Below the pieces are notes generated by a model. That model was not told the origin of the DNA, searched no databases, and saw only the letters and a list, made by a program, of their open reading frames with translations. From ZCTH02-B3 sp036563895 (lineage in GTDB: Bacteria > Bacillota > Bacilli > Paenibacillales > Paenibacillaceae), in assembly GCA_036563895.1 (NCBI GenBank), contig DATCLN010000108.1:1-12233 (forward strand): a stretch of DNA of 12,233 nucleotides. The letters are read 5' to 3'. The translations under genes and the position numbers were made by a program. Within the stretch, counting starts at the first letter, position 1. Every line of letters starts with the position of its first letter. This document shows, one piece after another, positions 1 through 6,081 of this stretch.

Positions 1-333
1 TTCCGGCAGGCGAAGGAGATGGGAATCGAGCTGCCGCCGTATGAGGGAACGGATCTTTCGCCGCTCTCGACCGAGGCGGAGTACGACCTGCTGCGCAAGA
101 TGGGCGAATTCCCGCAGGCGGTGGCGGCCGCCGCCGCCGTCTTCGAGCCGCACCATCTGATCCGGTATGTGTACGAGCTGGCGTCCCTGTTCCACAGCTA
201 TTACAAGGCGGAACGGGTGCTTACGGACGACGCGGCGCAGACGCGGGCCCGCCTGCTCCTGGTGGCTGCGGTCCGTATCGTCATCGCCAACTGCCTGCGG
301 CTCGTCGGGGTATCCGCCCCCGAGCGGATGTGA
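1..333 (+). CDS. argS: Arginyl-tRNA synthetase, C-terminal end (5' partial)
   Basis: This is the last 110 codons of a class I arginyl-tRNA synthetase, which charges tRNA-Arg with arginine in the cytoplasm. The reading frame is open from base 1, so the gene starts outside the window. The fragment is the helical DALR anticodon-binding domain: the stretch ASLFHSYYKAERVL and the final RIVIANCLRLVGVSAPERM are typical of the ArgS C-terminus, which ends with the protein in this family. The catalytic domain with its HIGH and KMSKS motifs is not in the window. It converges on the minus-strand peptidase gene with a 19-base gap and no visible terminator. argS next to rpoE is a known arrangement in Bacillus relatives; here the peptidase gene sits between them. 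The identity is confident; nothing can be said about the rest of the enzyme. Confidence 0.95.
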   Translation, partial: FRQAKEMGIELPPYEGTDLSPLSTEAEYDLLRKMGEFPQAVAAAAAVFEPHHLIRYVYELASLFHSYYKAERVLTDDAAQTRARLLLVAAVRIVIANCLRLVGVSAPERM

Positions 334-352
334 CGAATCGCAAGGCGTCGGA

Positions 353-1660
353 TCAAAACATGGCGTCCGCCGTTTCCAGCATGCGCACCACGTCCAGCAT
401 GCCCGCCGAGTGCGGCGCGTACCGGCCGGCCAGCGGGCGGGCGGAGGTGCGCACGATTTTCAGGATCTGGGCGGGAGTAAGGCCGGGCCGGTAGGCAAGG
501 AGCAGCGCGATGGCCCCGGTGACGTGGGAAGTGGCCATGGAAGTGCCGCTCATTTCGCGGTGTCTGCCCCTGGGCCAGCAGGAATAGATCCGCTCGCCCG
601 GCGCGTAGACGTCGATGTCCCGGCTCCGGTTGGTGAACGAGGCGACGCGGCCGCGCCGGTCCAGGGCGCCCACGGCGATGGAGTGCCCGCTGCGCGCGGG
701 GAAATCCACCACGCCCCGCTTGCTGTCGTTGCCGGCGGAGGCGACGATCATGAGGCCCGCCCGCCAGGCGCCCGCCACCGCGCTTTCCAGAGACGGGCTG
801 CGGCAGTCCATGCCGAAGCTCATGTTGATGACGTTCATCCGGTTGCGGACGCACCAGTCGATGGCCCGGACGATGTCGGACACGTAGGCGGTGCCGCCTT
901 CGTCGAAGGCCTTCACGGGGTAGACGGAAGCCCGCGGGGCCACCCCGATCATGCCGCGCAGCCGGTTCGCGGCGGCGATCGTCCCGGTGATGTGGGTGCC
1001 GTGGCCGTTGTCGTCATGGGGCAGTATGGCGCGGTTCAGCAGGTTGACGCCCGGTCTGAGCGAATGGCTGAGATCGGGATGGAAGAAATCGACGCCGGTA
1101 TCGATGACCCCCACCTTTACGCCGTAGCCCGTGGTGCGGTTCCACACCTCCGGCGCGCGGATGCGGCGGACGCCCCACGGGATGCCGTCCTTCACGGGTT
1201 CCGCCGCGTCGTCTCCGGCGGCGTCCCGCCGCGGCACCGCCCGCACATGGTTGGGGGCGAGGCGCACCTTTCGCGGCGCGGCGCGCAGGCGGCGCATTCG
1301 GCGGCCCGGAGCGGCCCGCCATTTCCGCGTCTTCCGGGGTTTCCGCAGCGCGGCGGGCGGGCGGCGGTTTCCGGCGGCGAAGCAGCGGACCACCGCGTCT
1401 TCCTCGCAGGTCACCGCGTGGCGGAAGGCTGCGGGAAGTTCGGCGTCGGGCAGCGGACAGGCCAGTCCCCGGATGATGCCCAGGGGAAGAACGAGCCGGC
1501 CGAGGGAGGGGTGCCGCCCCTGCGCCGACCGCAGTTCGCGCAGGCAGTTCTCGTAGTCGGCGGCGCTGCGGAAACGCAGGATCCGACGAGGGGCGGTCTC
1601 CCCGCAGCTTAAGGCCTGTTGCAGCCATCGGCCAAATCGGCTTGCGTTCAAAGGCGCCAC
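353..1660 (-). CDS. S8 family (subtilisin-like) serine peptidase without signal peptide
   Basis: Subtilase with a complete catalytic set. Counting from the GTG at 1660, Asp187 lies in VGVIDTGVD, His220 in NGHGTHITGTIA, the oxyanion Asn311 in ASAGND and nucleophile Ser374 in SGTSMATSHVTG. Length is 435 residues. Residues about 8-80 (RILRFRSAADYENCLRELRS and following) resemble an I9-like propeptide in pattern; residues about 97-133 form a very Arg-rich, Pro/Ala-rich linker; the peptidase domain fills the rest. I see no signal peptide or membrane segment, so the protein may stay in the cytoplasm or forespore; its substrate is unknown. The start is uncertain: GTG at 1660 or TTG at 1651, the latter with GGGGGTGG just upstream. 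The frame stays open to an ATG at 1792, but that would run into the rpoE promoter and has no family-like sequence. It is divergent from rpoE and convergent with argS. The family call is firm; the role is not. Confidence 0.85.
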   Translation of the reverse strand: MAPLNASRFGRWLQQALSCGETAPRRILRFRSAADYENCLRELRSAQGRHPSLGRLVLPLGIIRGLACPLPDAELPAAFRHAVTCEEDAVVRCFAAGNRRPPAALRKPRKTRKWRAAPGRRMRRLRAAPRKVRLAPNHVRAVPRRDAAGDDAAEPVKDGIPWGVRRIRAPEVWNRTTGYGVKVGVIDTGVDFFHPDLSHSLRPGVNLLNRAILPHDDNGHGTHITGTIAAANRLRGMIGVAPRASVYPVKAFDEGGTAYVSDIVRAIDWCVRNRMNVINMSFGMDCRSPSLESAVAGAWRAGLMIVASAGNDSKRGVVDFPARSGHSIAVGALDRRGRVASFTNRSRDIDVYAPGERIYSCWPRGRHREMSGTSMATSHVTGAIALLLAYRPGLTPAQILKIVRTSARPLAGRYAPHSAGMLDVVRMLETADAMF

Positions 1661-1786
1661 CCCCGAAAGCGTGCTTCCCCATCTTACGTGCGTTGTCCTC
1701 CCGGAGATTGGGGAATTTGCCCCCGTGCCGGCCTTTTTGGGCACTCGGGGAGCGGGGACGGCAGGCCGGGGAGCGTTTCCGCACCC

Positions 1787-1815
1787 TTGCAATTTTTCCG
1801 GAAATAAGGTTTAAT
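1787..1815 (+). promoter_or_regulatory. Sigma-A type promoter of rpoE
   Basis: TTGCAA at 1787-1792 (4 of 6 to TTGACA) is followed after exactly 17 bases by TTTAAT at 1810-1815 (5 of 6 to TATAAT). Transcription would begin near 1822, giving a leader of about 88 bases before the GTG of rpoE. The ATG at 1814, which opens a longer in-frame reading frame, lies inside the -10 box and so cannot be the start for this transcript. Confidence 0.6.
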
Positions 1816-1909
1816 GAATGACGCAAAAGCGGAGCAAACGGCGGATGGCCGGGCTTTTCGCCCGCACCGGCGCGCGTTTGCCTTCCGGAAACGAGAGGAT
1901 GGGACACAG

Positions 1910-2500
1910 GTGGCGGATTACAACCTGAAGCTTGACAAGGATAAAATCATGGAAATGCCTATGGTGGATCTGGCTTTCGAGGTGCTGAAAGCCAGGAACC
2001 AGCCGCTGTATTACCGCGACCTGATGGAGGAAATCGCCAAAATCAGGGGGCTGACGGAAGAAGAGGTCAACCGGGTGATCGCCCAGCTCTATACCGAAAT
2101 CAACATCGACGGGCGATTCGCCTGCGTCGGCGGCAACGTCTGGGGCCTCAAACGCTGGTATCCGGTGGAGAAAGCCGACGACCAGGTGATGGGCGGCCGG
2201 TATCCGCTGGTCATCAATGAAGAGGACGACATCGAAGACGAGGACCTGTACGTGGAAGAAGAAGACGCGTATCTGCCGGAAGACGAAGAGGAAGGATACG
2301 GCCTGTTCGACGAAGAGCGCGACGAATTGTTCGACGAAGGCGAGGAAACCGCCGGTCTGGACGAGGACGTCGTGCTGGACGACGAACCGCCCGTCCTGCC
2401 GGATGAGCTGGAGGACGAAGGCCTGGCGGAAGAGTTCGAGGACGCGGAGGATGCCGATTTCGACGAGGAAGAAGCGGAAGAAGATGACGAGGATCTGTAA
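1910..2500 (+). CDS. rpoE: DNA-directed RNA polymerase delta subunit
   Basis: Delta is a Gram-positive accessory subunit that helps recycle RNA polymerase and tunes the response of promoters to initiating nucleotide levels. The protein has 196 residues. Residues about 10-85 are the HARE-HTH domain, with YYRDLMEEIAKIRGLTEEE and INIDGRFACVGGNVWGLKRW clearly recognisable. From about residue 107 to the end the protein is an almost unbroken Asp/Glu tail, the disordered acidic part typical of delta. I chose GTG at 1910 because family members begin a few residues before the NLKLD segment and because GAGAGG lies 11 bases upstream; the longer frame from ATG 1814 overlaps the promoter -10 box and adds 32 unrelated residues. 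The gene is followed by a perfect 8-bp hairpin (2501-2521) without a T tract, then by the pyrG promoter. Confidence 0.93.
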   Translation: MADYNLKLDKDKIMEMPMVDLAFEVLKARNQPLYYRDLMEEIAKIRGLTEEEVNRVIAQLYTEINIDGRFACVGGNVWGLKRWYPVEKADDQVMGGRYPLVINEEDDIEDEDLYVEEEDAYLPEDEEEGYGLFDEERDELFDEGEETAGLDEDVVLDDEPPVLPDELEDEGLAEEFEDAEDADFDEEEAEEDDEDL

Positions 2501-2521
2501 GCGGCGCGGGATTCGTGCCGC
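2501..2521 (+). other. Hairpin directly after the rpoE stop codon
   Basis: GCGGCGCG (2501-2508) pairs with CGTGCCGC (2514-2521), eight pairs including one G-U, around a five-base loop. No T tract follows, so it does not look like an intrinsic terminator. It may mark or protect the rpoE transcript end; function is inference. Confidence 0.5.
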
Positions 2522-2541
2522 AGGATTGGAACCGCGGTCCC

Positions 2542-2571
2542 TTGACACCGCCTCCTGCTAAAGGATAAACT
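2542..2571 (+). promoter_or_regulatory. Sigma-A promoter of pyrG with GGGCT initial sequence
   Basis: TTGACA (2542-2547, perfect -35) is separated by 18 bases from TAAACT (2566-2571, 4 of 6). Seven bases downstream the sequence reads GGGCTAC from 2579. In B. subtilis the pyrG transcript starts with GGGCU, and the three Gs are where RNA polymerase stutters when CTP is low. Placing the start at 2579 fits both the distance from the -10 box and that precedent. Confidence 0.75.
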
Positions 2572-2618
2572 AATGCTTGGGCTACAGCCGCGTTGGAGCG
2601 CGGTTCCATGGAACGAGG

Positions 2619-2680
2619 AAAGAGTGCCCCCGGCGGGGAGTTCCGGCGACGGAGCTTTCCGGCAGGGCGGCGCTTTTTTT
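2619..2680 (+). terminator. pyrG leader attenuator (intrinsic terminator)
   Basis: The upper arm GTGCCCCC (2624-2631) pairs with GGGCGGCGC (2665-2673), with one bulged C at 2668. A nested stem lies inside: AGTTCCG (2639-2645) with CGGAGCT (2650-2656), closed by a GCGA tetraloop and extended by G-U and G-C pairs to 2634/2661. A run of seven T follows (2674-2680), and A residues at 2619-2621 can pair with it. The hairpin lies between the pyrG promoter and the pyrG start, so it must be overcome for expression. All five Cs at 2627-2631 are in the stem, so a poly-G 5' end made by slippage at GGGCT could pair there and prevent termination. Confidence 0.85.
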
Positions 2681-2766
2681 GTTGGCCCGGCCATCCGGTT
2701 TGGAGGCTCCCGCGGAAAGGACGGACCGCATCGCGTCCCAAGACAGACGGTGGGAGGTTCGACAGC

Positions 2767-4374
2767 GTGACCAAATACATTTTCATAACCGGCGGGGTCG
2801 TATCTTCCCTTGGCAAAGGGATCACCGCGGCTTCGCTGGGGAGGCTCCTCAAAAGCCGCGGACTCAAAGTCAACATCCAGAAATTCGACCCGTACATCAA
2901 CGTCGACCCGGGAACGATGAGCCCGTACCAGCACGGCGAGGTGTTCGTGACCGAAGACGGGGCCGAGACGGACCTGGATCTCGGGCACTACGAGCGCTTC
3001 ATCGACATCAACCTGACCCAGAACAGCAACGTGACGACGGGCCAGATCTATTCCGCGGTCATCAGCAAGGAACGGCGCGGCGAATATTTGGGCGGCACCG
3101 TGCAGGTCATCCCCCACATCACCAACGAGATCAAGGAGCGGGTGTTCCGGGCGGGCCGCGACGCCGACGTGGTGATTACAGAAATCGGCGGCACGGTGGG
3201 CGACATCGAAAGCCTGCCCTTTCTCGAGGCGATCCGGCAGATCCGCACGGACGTCGGCCGCGACAACGTCCTTTACGTGCACGTGACCCTCGTTCCCTAC
3301 ATCAAGGCCGCCGGCGAGGTCAAGACGAAGCCGACCCAGCACAGCGTGAAGGAACTGCGCAGCATCGGCATCCAGCCCAACGTCATCGTGTGCCGCACGG
3401 AGCATCCCCTGGCGGATGACATCAAGCGCAAAATCGCCCTTTTCTGCGACATTGAACCCCACGCGGTCATCGAAGCGCGGGACGCTTCGACGCTGTACGA
3501 GGTTCCGCTCATGTTCCGCGCGCAGGGTCTGGACGATTACGTCGTCGCCCAGCTCGGGCTGGAAGCCGGTCCGCCGGACATGGCGGAATGGGAGTCCCTC
3601 GTGCGGCGCGTCAAATCCCTGAGCCGGACGACGGAAATCGCCATCGTGGGCAAGTACGTCTCCCTGCACGACGCCTATCTCAGCATCGTGGAGGCGCTGG
3701 GGCATGCTGGCATCGACGCGGGCGCGGAAGTGAAAATCCGCTGGATCAGCGCCGAGGACGTGACGCCGGACAACGTGGCGAAGCTGCTGGACGGCGCGGA
3801 CGGGCTGCTCGTGCCCGGCGGTTTTGGCGACCGCGGCATCGAGGGGAAGATTACCGCCATCCGTTACGCCCGCGAGAACCGGCTGCCGTTCTTCGGCATT
3901 TGCCTCGGCATGCAGCTGGCCGTCGTCGAATTCGCCCGCAACATGGCGGGCCTGGAAGGCGCCCACAGCTCGGAATTCAATCCCGATACGCCGCATCCGG
4001 TCATCGACCTCATGCCGGAGCAAAAGGAAATCGAAGATCTGGGCGGCACGATGCGGCTCGGCTCGTATCCGTGCAAGCTGGCGCCGGGCAGCCTTGCCGC
4101 GAAATGCTACGGAACGGAGCTGGTAACGGAACGGCACCGTCACCGTTACGAGTTCAACAACGAATACCGTGAGCGCCTGGAGAAAGCCGGTCTGCGCATC
4201 TCCGGCACTTCGCCGGACGGCCGTCTGGTGGAGATGATCGAACTGCCGGATCACCCGTGGTTTCTCGCGGTCCAATTCCATCCGGAATTCACCTCGCGTC
4301 CCAACCGGCCGCAACCTTTGTTCCGCGAATTTGTCAAAGCCGCCTTGCGGCGCCGTGAAGGTACGCTGCAATAA
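2767..4374 (+). CDS. pyrG: CTP synthase (glutamine-hydrolysing)
   Basis: Converts UTP to CTP using ATP and glutamine, the last step of de novo pyrimidine nucleotide synthesis; cytosolic and active as a tetramer in the family. The 535 residues match the usual length. The N-terminal amidoligase domain (about 1-267) opens with KYIFITGGVVSSLGKG and contains QKFDPYINVDPGTMSPYQHG. The C-terminal class I glutamine amidotransferase domain has the nucleophile Cys379 in FFGICLGMQ, the oxyanion loop VPGGFGDRG, and His505 and Glu507 in VQFHPEF. GTG at 2767 is the start, with GGGAGG nine bases upstream and VTKYIF as expected. The frame is open upstream to 2593, but that stretch is the leader with the attenuator. 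Expression is probably set by CTP level through this leader. Confidence 0.97.
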   Translation: MTKYIFITGGVVSSLGKGITAASLGRLLKSRGLKVNIQKFDPYINVDPGTMSPYQHGEVFVTEDGAETDLDLGHYERFIDINLTQNSNVTTGQIYSAVISKERRGEYLGGTVQVIPHITNEIKERVFRAGRDADVVITEIGGTVGDIESLPFLEAIRQIRTDVGRDNVLYVHVTLVPYIKAAGEVKTKPTQHSVKELRSIGIQPNVIVCRTEHPLADDIKRKIALFCDIEPHAVIEARDASTLYEVPLMFRAQGLDDYVVAQLGLEAGPPDMAEWESLVRRVKSLSRTTEIAIVGKYVSLHDAYLSIVEALGHAGIDAGAEVKIRWISAEDVTPDNVAKLLDGADGLLVPGGFGDRGIEGKITAIRYARENRLPFFGICLGMQLAVVEFARNMAGLEGAHSSEFNPDTPHPVIDLMPEQKEIEDLGGTMRLGSYPCKLAPGSLAAKCYGTELVTERHRHRYEFNNEYRERLEKAGLRISGTSPDGRLVEMIELPDHPWFLAVQFHPEFTSRPNRPQPLFREFVKAALRRREGTLQ

Positions 4375-4381
4375 AGGCCGT

Positions 4382-4440
4382 TCGGGGCCGCCCGCCGGCG
4401 GTCCCGGCCCGGCCCTGCCCGGGTCGTCCGCGATTTTTTT
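4382..4440 (+). terminator. Probable terminator after pyrG
   Basis: A GC-rich stem with several single mismatches can form between about 4382-4393 and 4422-4433, with a smaller CCCGG/CCGGG stem inside, and seven T follow at 4434-4440. Position just after the pyrG stop fits. The stem is imperfect, so confidence is moderate. Confidence 0.5.
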
Positions 4441-4448
4441 AAATCCCG

Positions 4449-4477
4449 GAAGGAATCCGCCCTCCAGTCTCGAAAAC
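4449..4477 (+). promoter_or_regulatory. Candidate sigma-H promoter of spo0F
   Basis: GAAGGAATC (4449-4457) fits the sigma-H -35 pattern RNAGGAWWW in eight of nine positions. After 11 bases, CTCGAAAAC (4469-4477) partly fits the -10 pattern RNNGAATWW. spo0F in B. subtilis has a sigma-H promoter, which makes this plausible. The -10 match is weak and no TATAAT-like element was seen in this gap. Confidence 0.35.
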
Positions 4478-4540
4478 AAAACATTGGGAACCAGGAATCG
4501 GAGAAAATGCCGCCGAGTACATCCTTTTGGAGGGATGGGT

Positions 4541-4939
4541 TTGGACAGGAAAAAACTGCTTATCGTGGACGACCAGGCAGGTATCCGGATTTTGCTGACG
4601 GAAGTGTTTGGAGCGGAAGGTTATGAGACGTTCCAGGCGGCCAACGGAAAGGACGCCCTGGCCATCGTTCGCGAGCATTCGCCCGACCTGGTGCTCCTGG
4701 ACATGAAGATTCCCGGGATGGACGGTCTGGAGATTCTGAAGCAGATCAAGGAAATCAACCGGGACATCAAAGTCATCATGATGACCGCCTACGGCGAGCT
4801 GGACATCATCCGGCAGGCAACCGAGCTCGGCGCCATCATGAATTTCACGAAGCCTTTTGACATCGACGAACTGCGGCTCGCGGTCAGCACCCAGCTGAAC
4901 GGGGGCCCGTCTTCTTCCGTGTACGCCGCCGGCAGCTGA
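4541..4939 (+). CDS. spo0F: Sporulation phosphorelay response regulator Spo0F
   Basis: Single-domain receiver protein that takes phosphate from sporulation sensor kinases and passes it to Spo0B, which feeds Spo0A. The 132 residues are one CheY-like fold with no output domain. Counting from the TTG at 4541, the key residues fall on the same numbers as in B. subtilis Spo0F: acidic pocket Asp10 and Asp11 (LLIVDDQ), phosphorylated Asp54 (LVLLDMKIPGMDG), Thr82 with Tyr84 (MMTAYGELD) and Lys104 (FTKPFDIDE). TTG is preferred over ATG at 4535 because GGAGGG (4529-4534) is six bases from TTG but abuts the ATG. The C-terminus runs about ten residues beyond the fold. It lies between pyrG and fba, as in Bacillus. 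The presence of this gene is the main sign that the organism makes endospores. Confidence 0.95.
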   Translation: MDRKKLLIVDDQAGIRILLTEVFGAEGYETFQAANGKDALAIVREHSPDLVLLDMKIPGMDGLEILKQIKEINRDIKVIMMTAYGELDIIRQATELGAIMNFTKPFDIDELRLAVSTQLNGGPSSSVYAAGS

Positions 4940-5065
4940 GGCTGCCGGGAGGCGTTCGCGTCTTTGGCAGGCATTCGTGAAGAGGGCGGGTTTTTTGCGC
5001 CCGCGGGACCCGTCCGCGCCGGCCGCCCGCCCCGTCCTGCCGCGTCCCGCCGCATCCGGCCGTAT
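4940..5065 (+). other. spo0F-fba spacer with small hairpins
   Basis: The spo0F stop codon lies in the loop of GGCAGC-TGAG-GCTGCC (4931-4946). Next come a TTCG-capped hairpin AGGCG/CGTCT near 4951-4964 and a GGGCG/CGCCC pair around a T-rich loop near 4985-5003. None is followed by a clean T tract outside its stem, so I cannot name an intrinsic terminator for spo0F. No open frame of note was seen. Confidence 0.4.
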
Positions 5066-5094
5066 TTTCGCAGGAATTGATTGTATGTTATAAT
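5066..5094 (+). promoter_or_regulatory. Extended -10 sigma-A promoter of fba
   Basis: A perfect TATAAT at 5089-5094 is preceded by TGT, giving an extended -10 element. At 17 bases upstream the -35 region is TTTCGC, a poor match, as is common with extended -10 promoters. Transcription would begin near 5101, about 27 bases before the start codon. Confidence 0.7.
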
Positions 5095-5127
5095 ACTTCA
5101 GAAATCGCACCGGAGGAGAGGTAACGT

Positions 5128-5982
5128 ATGCCGCTTGTGCCGATGACCGAATTTTTGCCGAAAGCCAAAGCCGGTAAATTTGCGGTCGGACAGTTCAACG
5201 TGAACAATCTGGAATTCGCGCAAGCCATCGCCGAGGCCGCCGCCGAGGAACGCTCGCCGGTCATCTTCGGGGTGAGCGAAGGCGCATTGAAATACATGGG
5301 CCTGGAATACACCGTGGCCATCGCAGAAGCGGCGGCGAAGACGTGCGGCGTTCCCGTGGCGCTCCATCTGGACCACGGGAGCAGCTTCGAAATCGCGATG
5401 AAATGCATACGGGCCGGCTTTTCTTCGGTCATGTTCGACGGTTCCCATTATCCGTTCGAGGAAAACGTCCGTTTGACCAAAGAGATCGTGAAAGCGGCGC
5501 ACGCCATGGGGGTGTCCGTGGAAGGCGAGCTGGGCACCATCGGCGGCGTCGAGGACGACATCAGCGTGGAGGATGCGGAAGCGGCCCTCGCCAAGCCGGA
5601 TGAAGCCATCCGCTTCTGGGAGGAAACCGGCGTCGACGCCCTGGCCATCGCCGTGGGCACGGCGCACGGCATGTACAAGGGCGAGGTCAAAATCCGTTTC
5701 GACATCATTGAAGCCGTCGCGTCCAAGATTCCGGTGCCCATCGTCCTGCACGGAGGTTCCGGCGTTCCCGACGACATGATCCGCGAGGCGATTCGCCTCG
5801 GGGTCGGCAAAATCAACGTGAACACGGAAAATCAGATCGCCTGCACCAACAAGATTCGCGAACTCCTCGGCAATGATCCCAAACTTTATGATCCCCGCAA
5901 GTACCTTGGACCCGCCCGCGAAGCCATGAAACAGGTGGTCAGGGAGAAAATCCGCCTTTTTGGCAGCAACAATCAGGCATAG
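5128..5982 (+). CDS. fba: Class II fructose-bisphosphate aldolase
   Basis: Zinc enzyme that splits fructose 1,6-bisphosphate into dihydroxyacetone phosphate and glyceraldehyde 3-phosphate, and works in reverse in gluconeogenesis. The 284-residue TIM barrel matches the family's usual length. Catalytic Asp82 and zinc ligand His83 lie in ALHLDHGSSFE; further zinc ligands are His180 (VGTAHGMYKGE) and His208 (VLHGGSGVPDD). The phosphate-binding GKINVNTE follows. The glycine-rich mobile loop reads GELGTIGGVEDD. ATG at 5128 is well supported by GGAGGAGAGG just upstream. Position between spo0F and murA is as in Bacillus, though the transaldolase-like gene found there between fba and murA is missing. 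A related tagatose-bisphosphate aldolase is the main alternative, but context and the GVEDD loop favour fba. Confidence 0.95.
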   Translation: MPLVPMTEFLPKAKAGKFAVGQFNVNNLEFAQAIAEAAAEERSPVIFGVSEGALKYMGLEYTVAIAEAAAKTCGVPVALHLDHGSSFEIAMKCIRAGFSSVMFDGSHYPFEENVRLTKEIVKAAHAMGVSVEGELGTIGGVEDDISVEDAEAALAKPDEAIRFWEETGVDALAIAVGTAHGMYKGEVKIRFDIIEAVASKIPVPIVLHGGSGVPDDMIREAIRLGVGKINVNTENQIACTNKIRELLGNDPKLYDPRKYLGPAREAMKQVVREKIRLFGSNNQA

Positions 5983-6081
5983 GTTCCGGAGGCGGTCCGG
6001 GCGCCTTCCGTCCGGCCCGCCGCCGGCGGAGGTCCCGCGTCCGGTTCTCGCACATCAATCTTCCGGAGGATTTGCGTTTTC

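Noticed and set aside
1014..1907. Alternative minus-strand frame beginning at ATG 1682 with GGGAGG upstream, overlapping the peptidase start
   Set aside because: The spacing is about 15 bases, the frame gives an Arg/Pro-rich sequence without domain features, and the peptidase N-terminus in the other frame looks like real protein.
2593..2766. N-terminal extension of CTP synthase in frame from TTG 2593 or ATG 2609
   Set aside because: It would cover the attenuator terminator, has no family-like sequence, and the GTG at 2767 has a good ribosome binding site and the expected first residues.
4330..4338. TTTGTCAAA, resembling a Spo0A box upstream of spo0F
   Set aside because: It encodes the conserved EFVK segment at the end of pyrG and lies over 100 bases upstream of the candidate promoter, so coding need explains it. 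A weak possibility only.
2089..4479. Minus-strand open frame of 796 codons opposite rpoE and pyrG
   Set aside because: It is the shadow of two firmly identified genes. Its long Ser-rich run is the reverse reading of the Asp/Glu-rich tail of RpoE, and no known domain appears.
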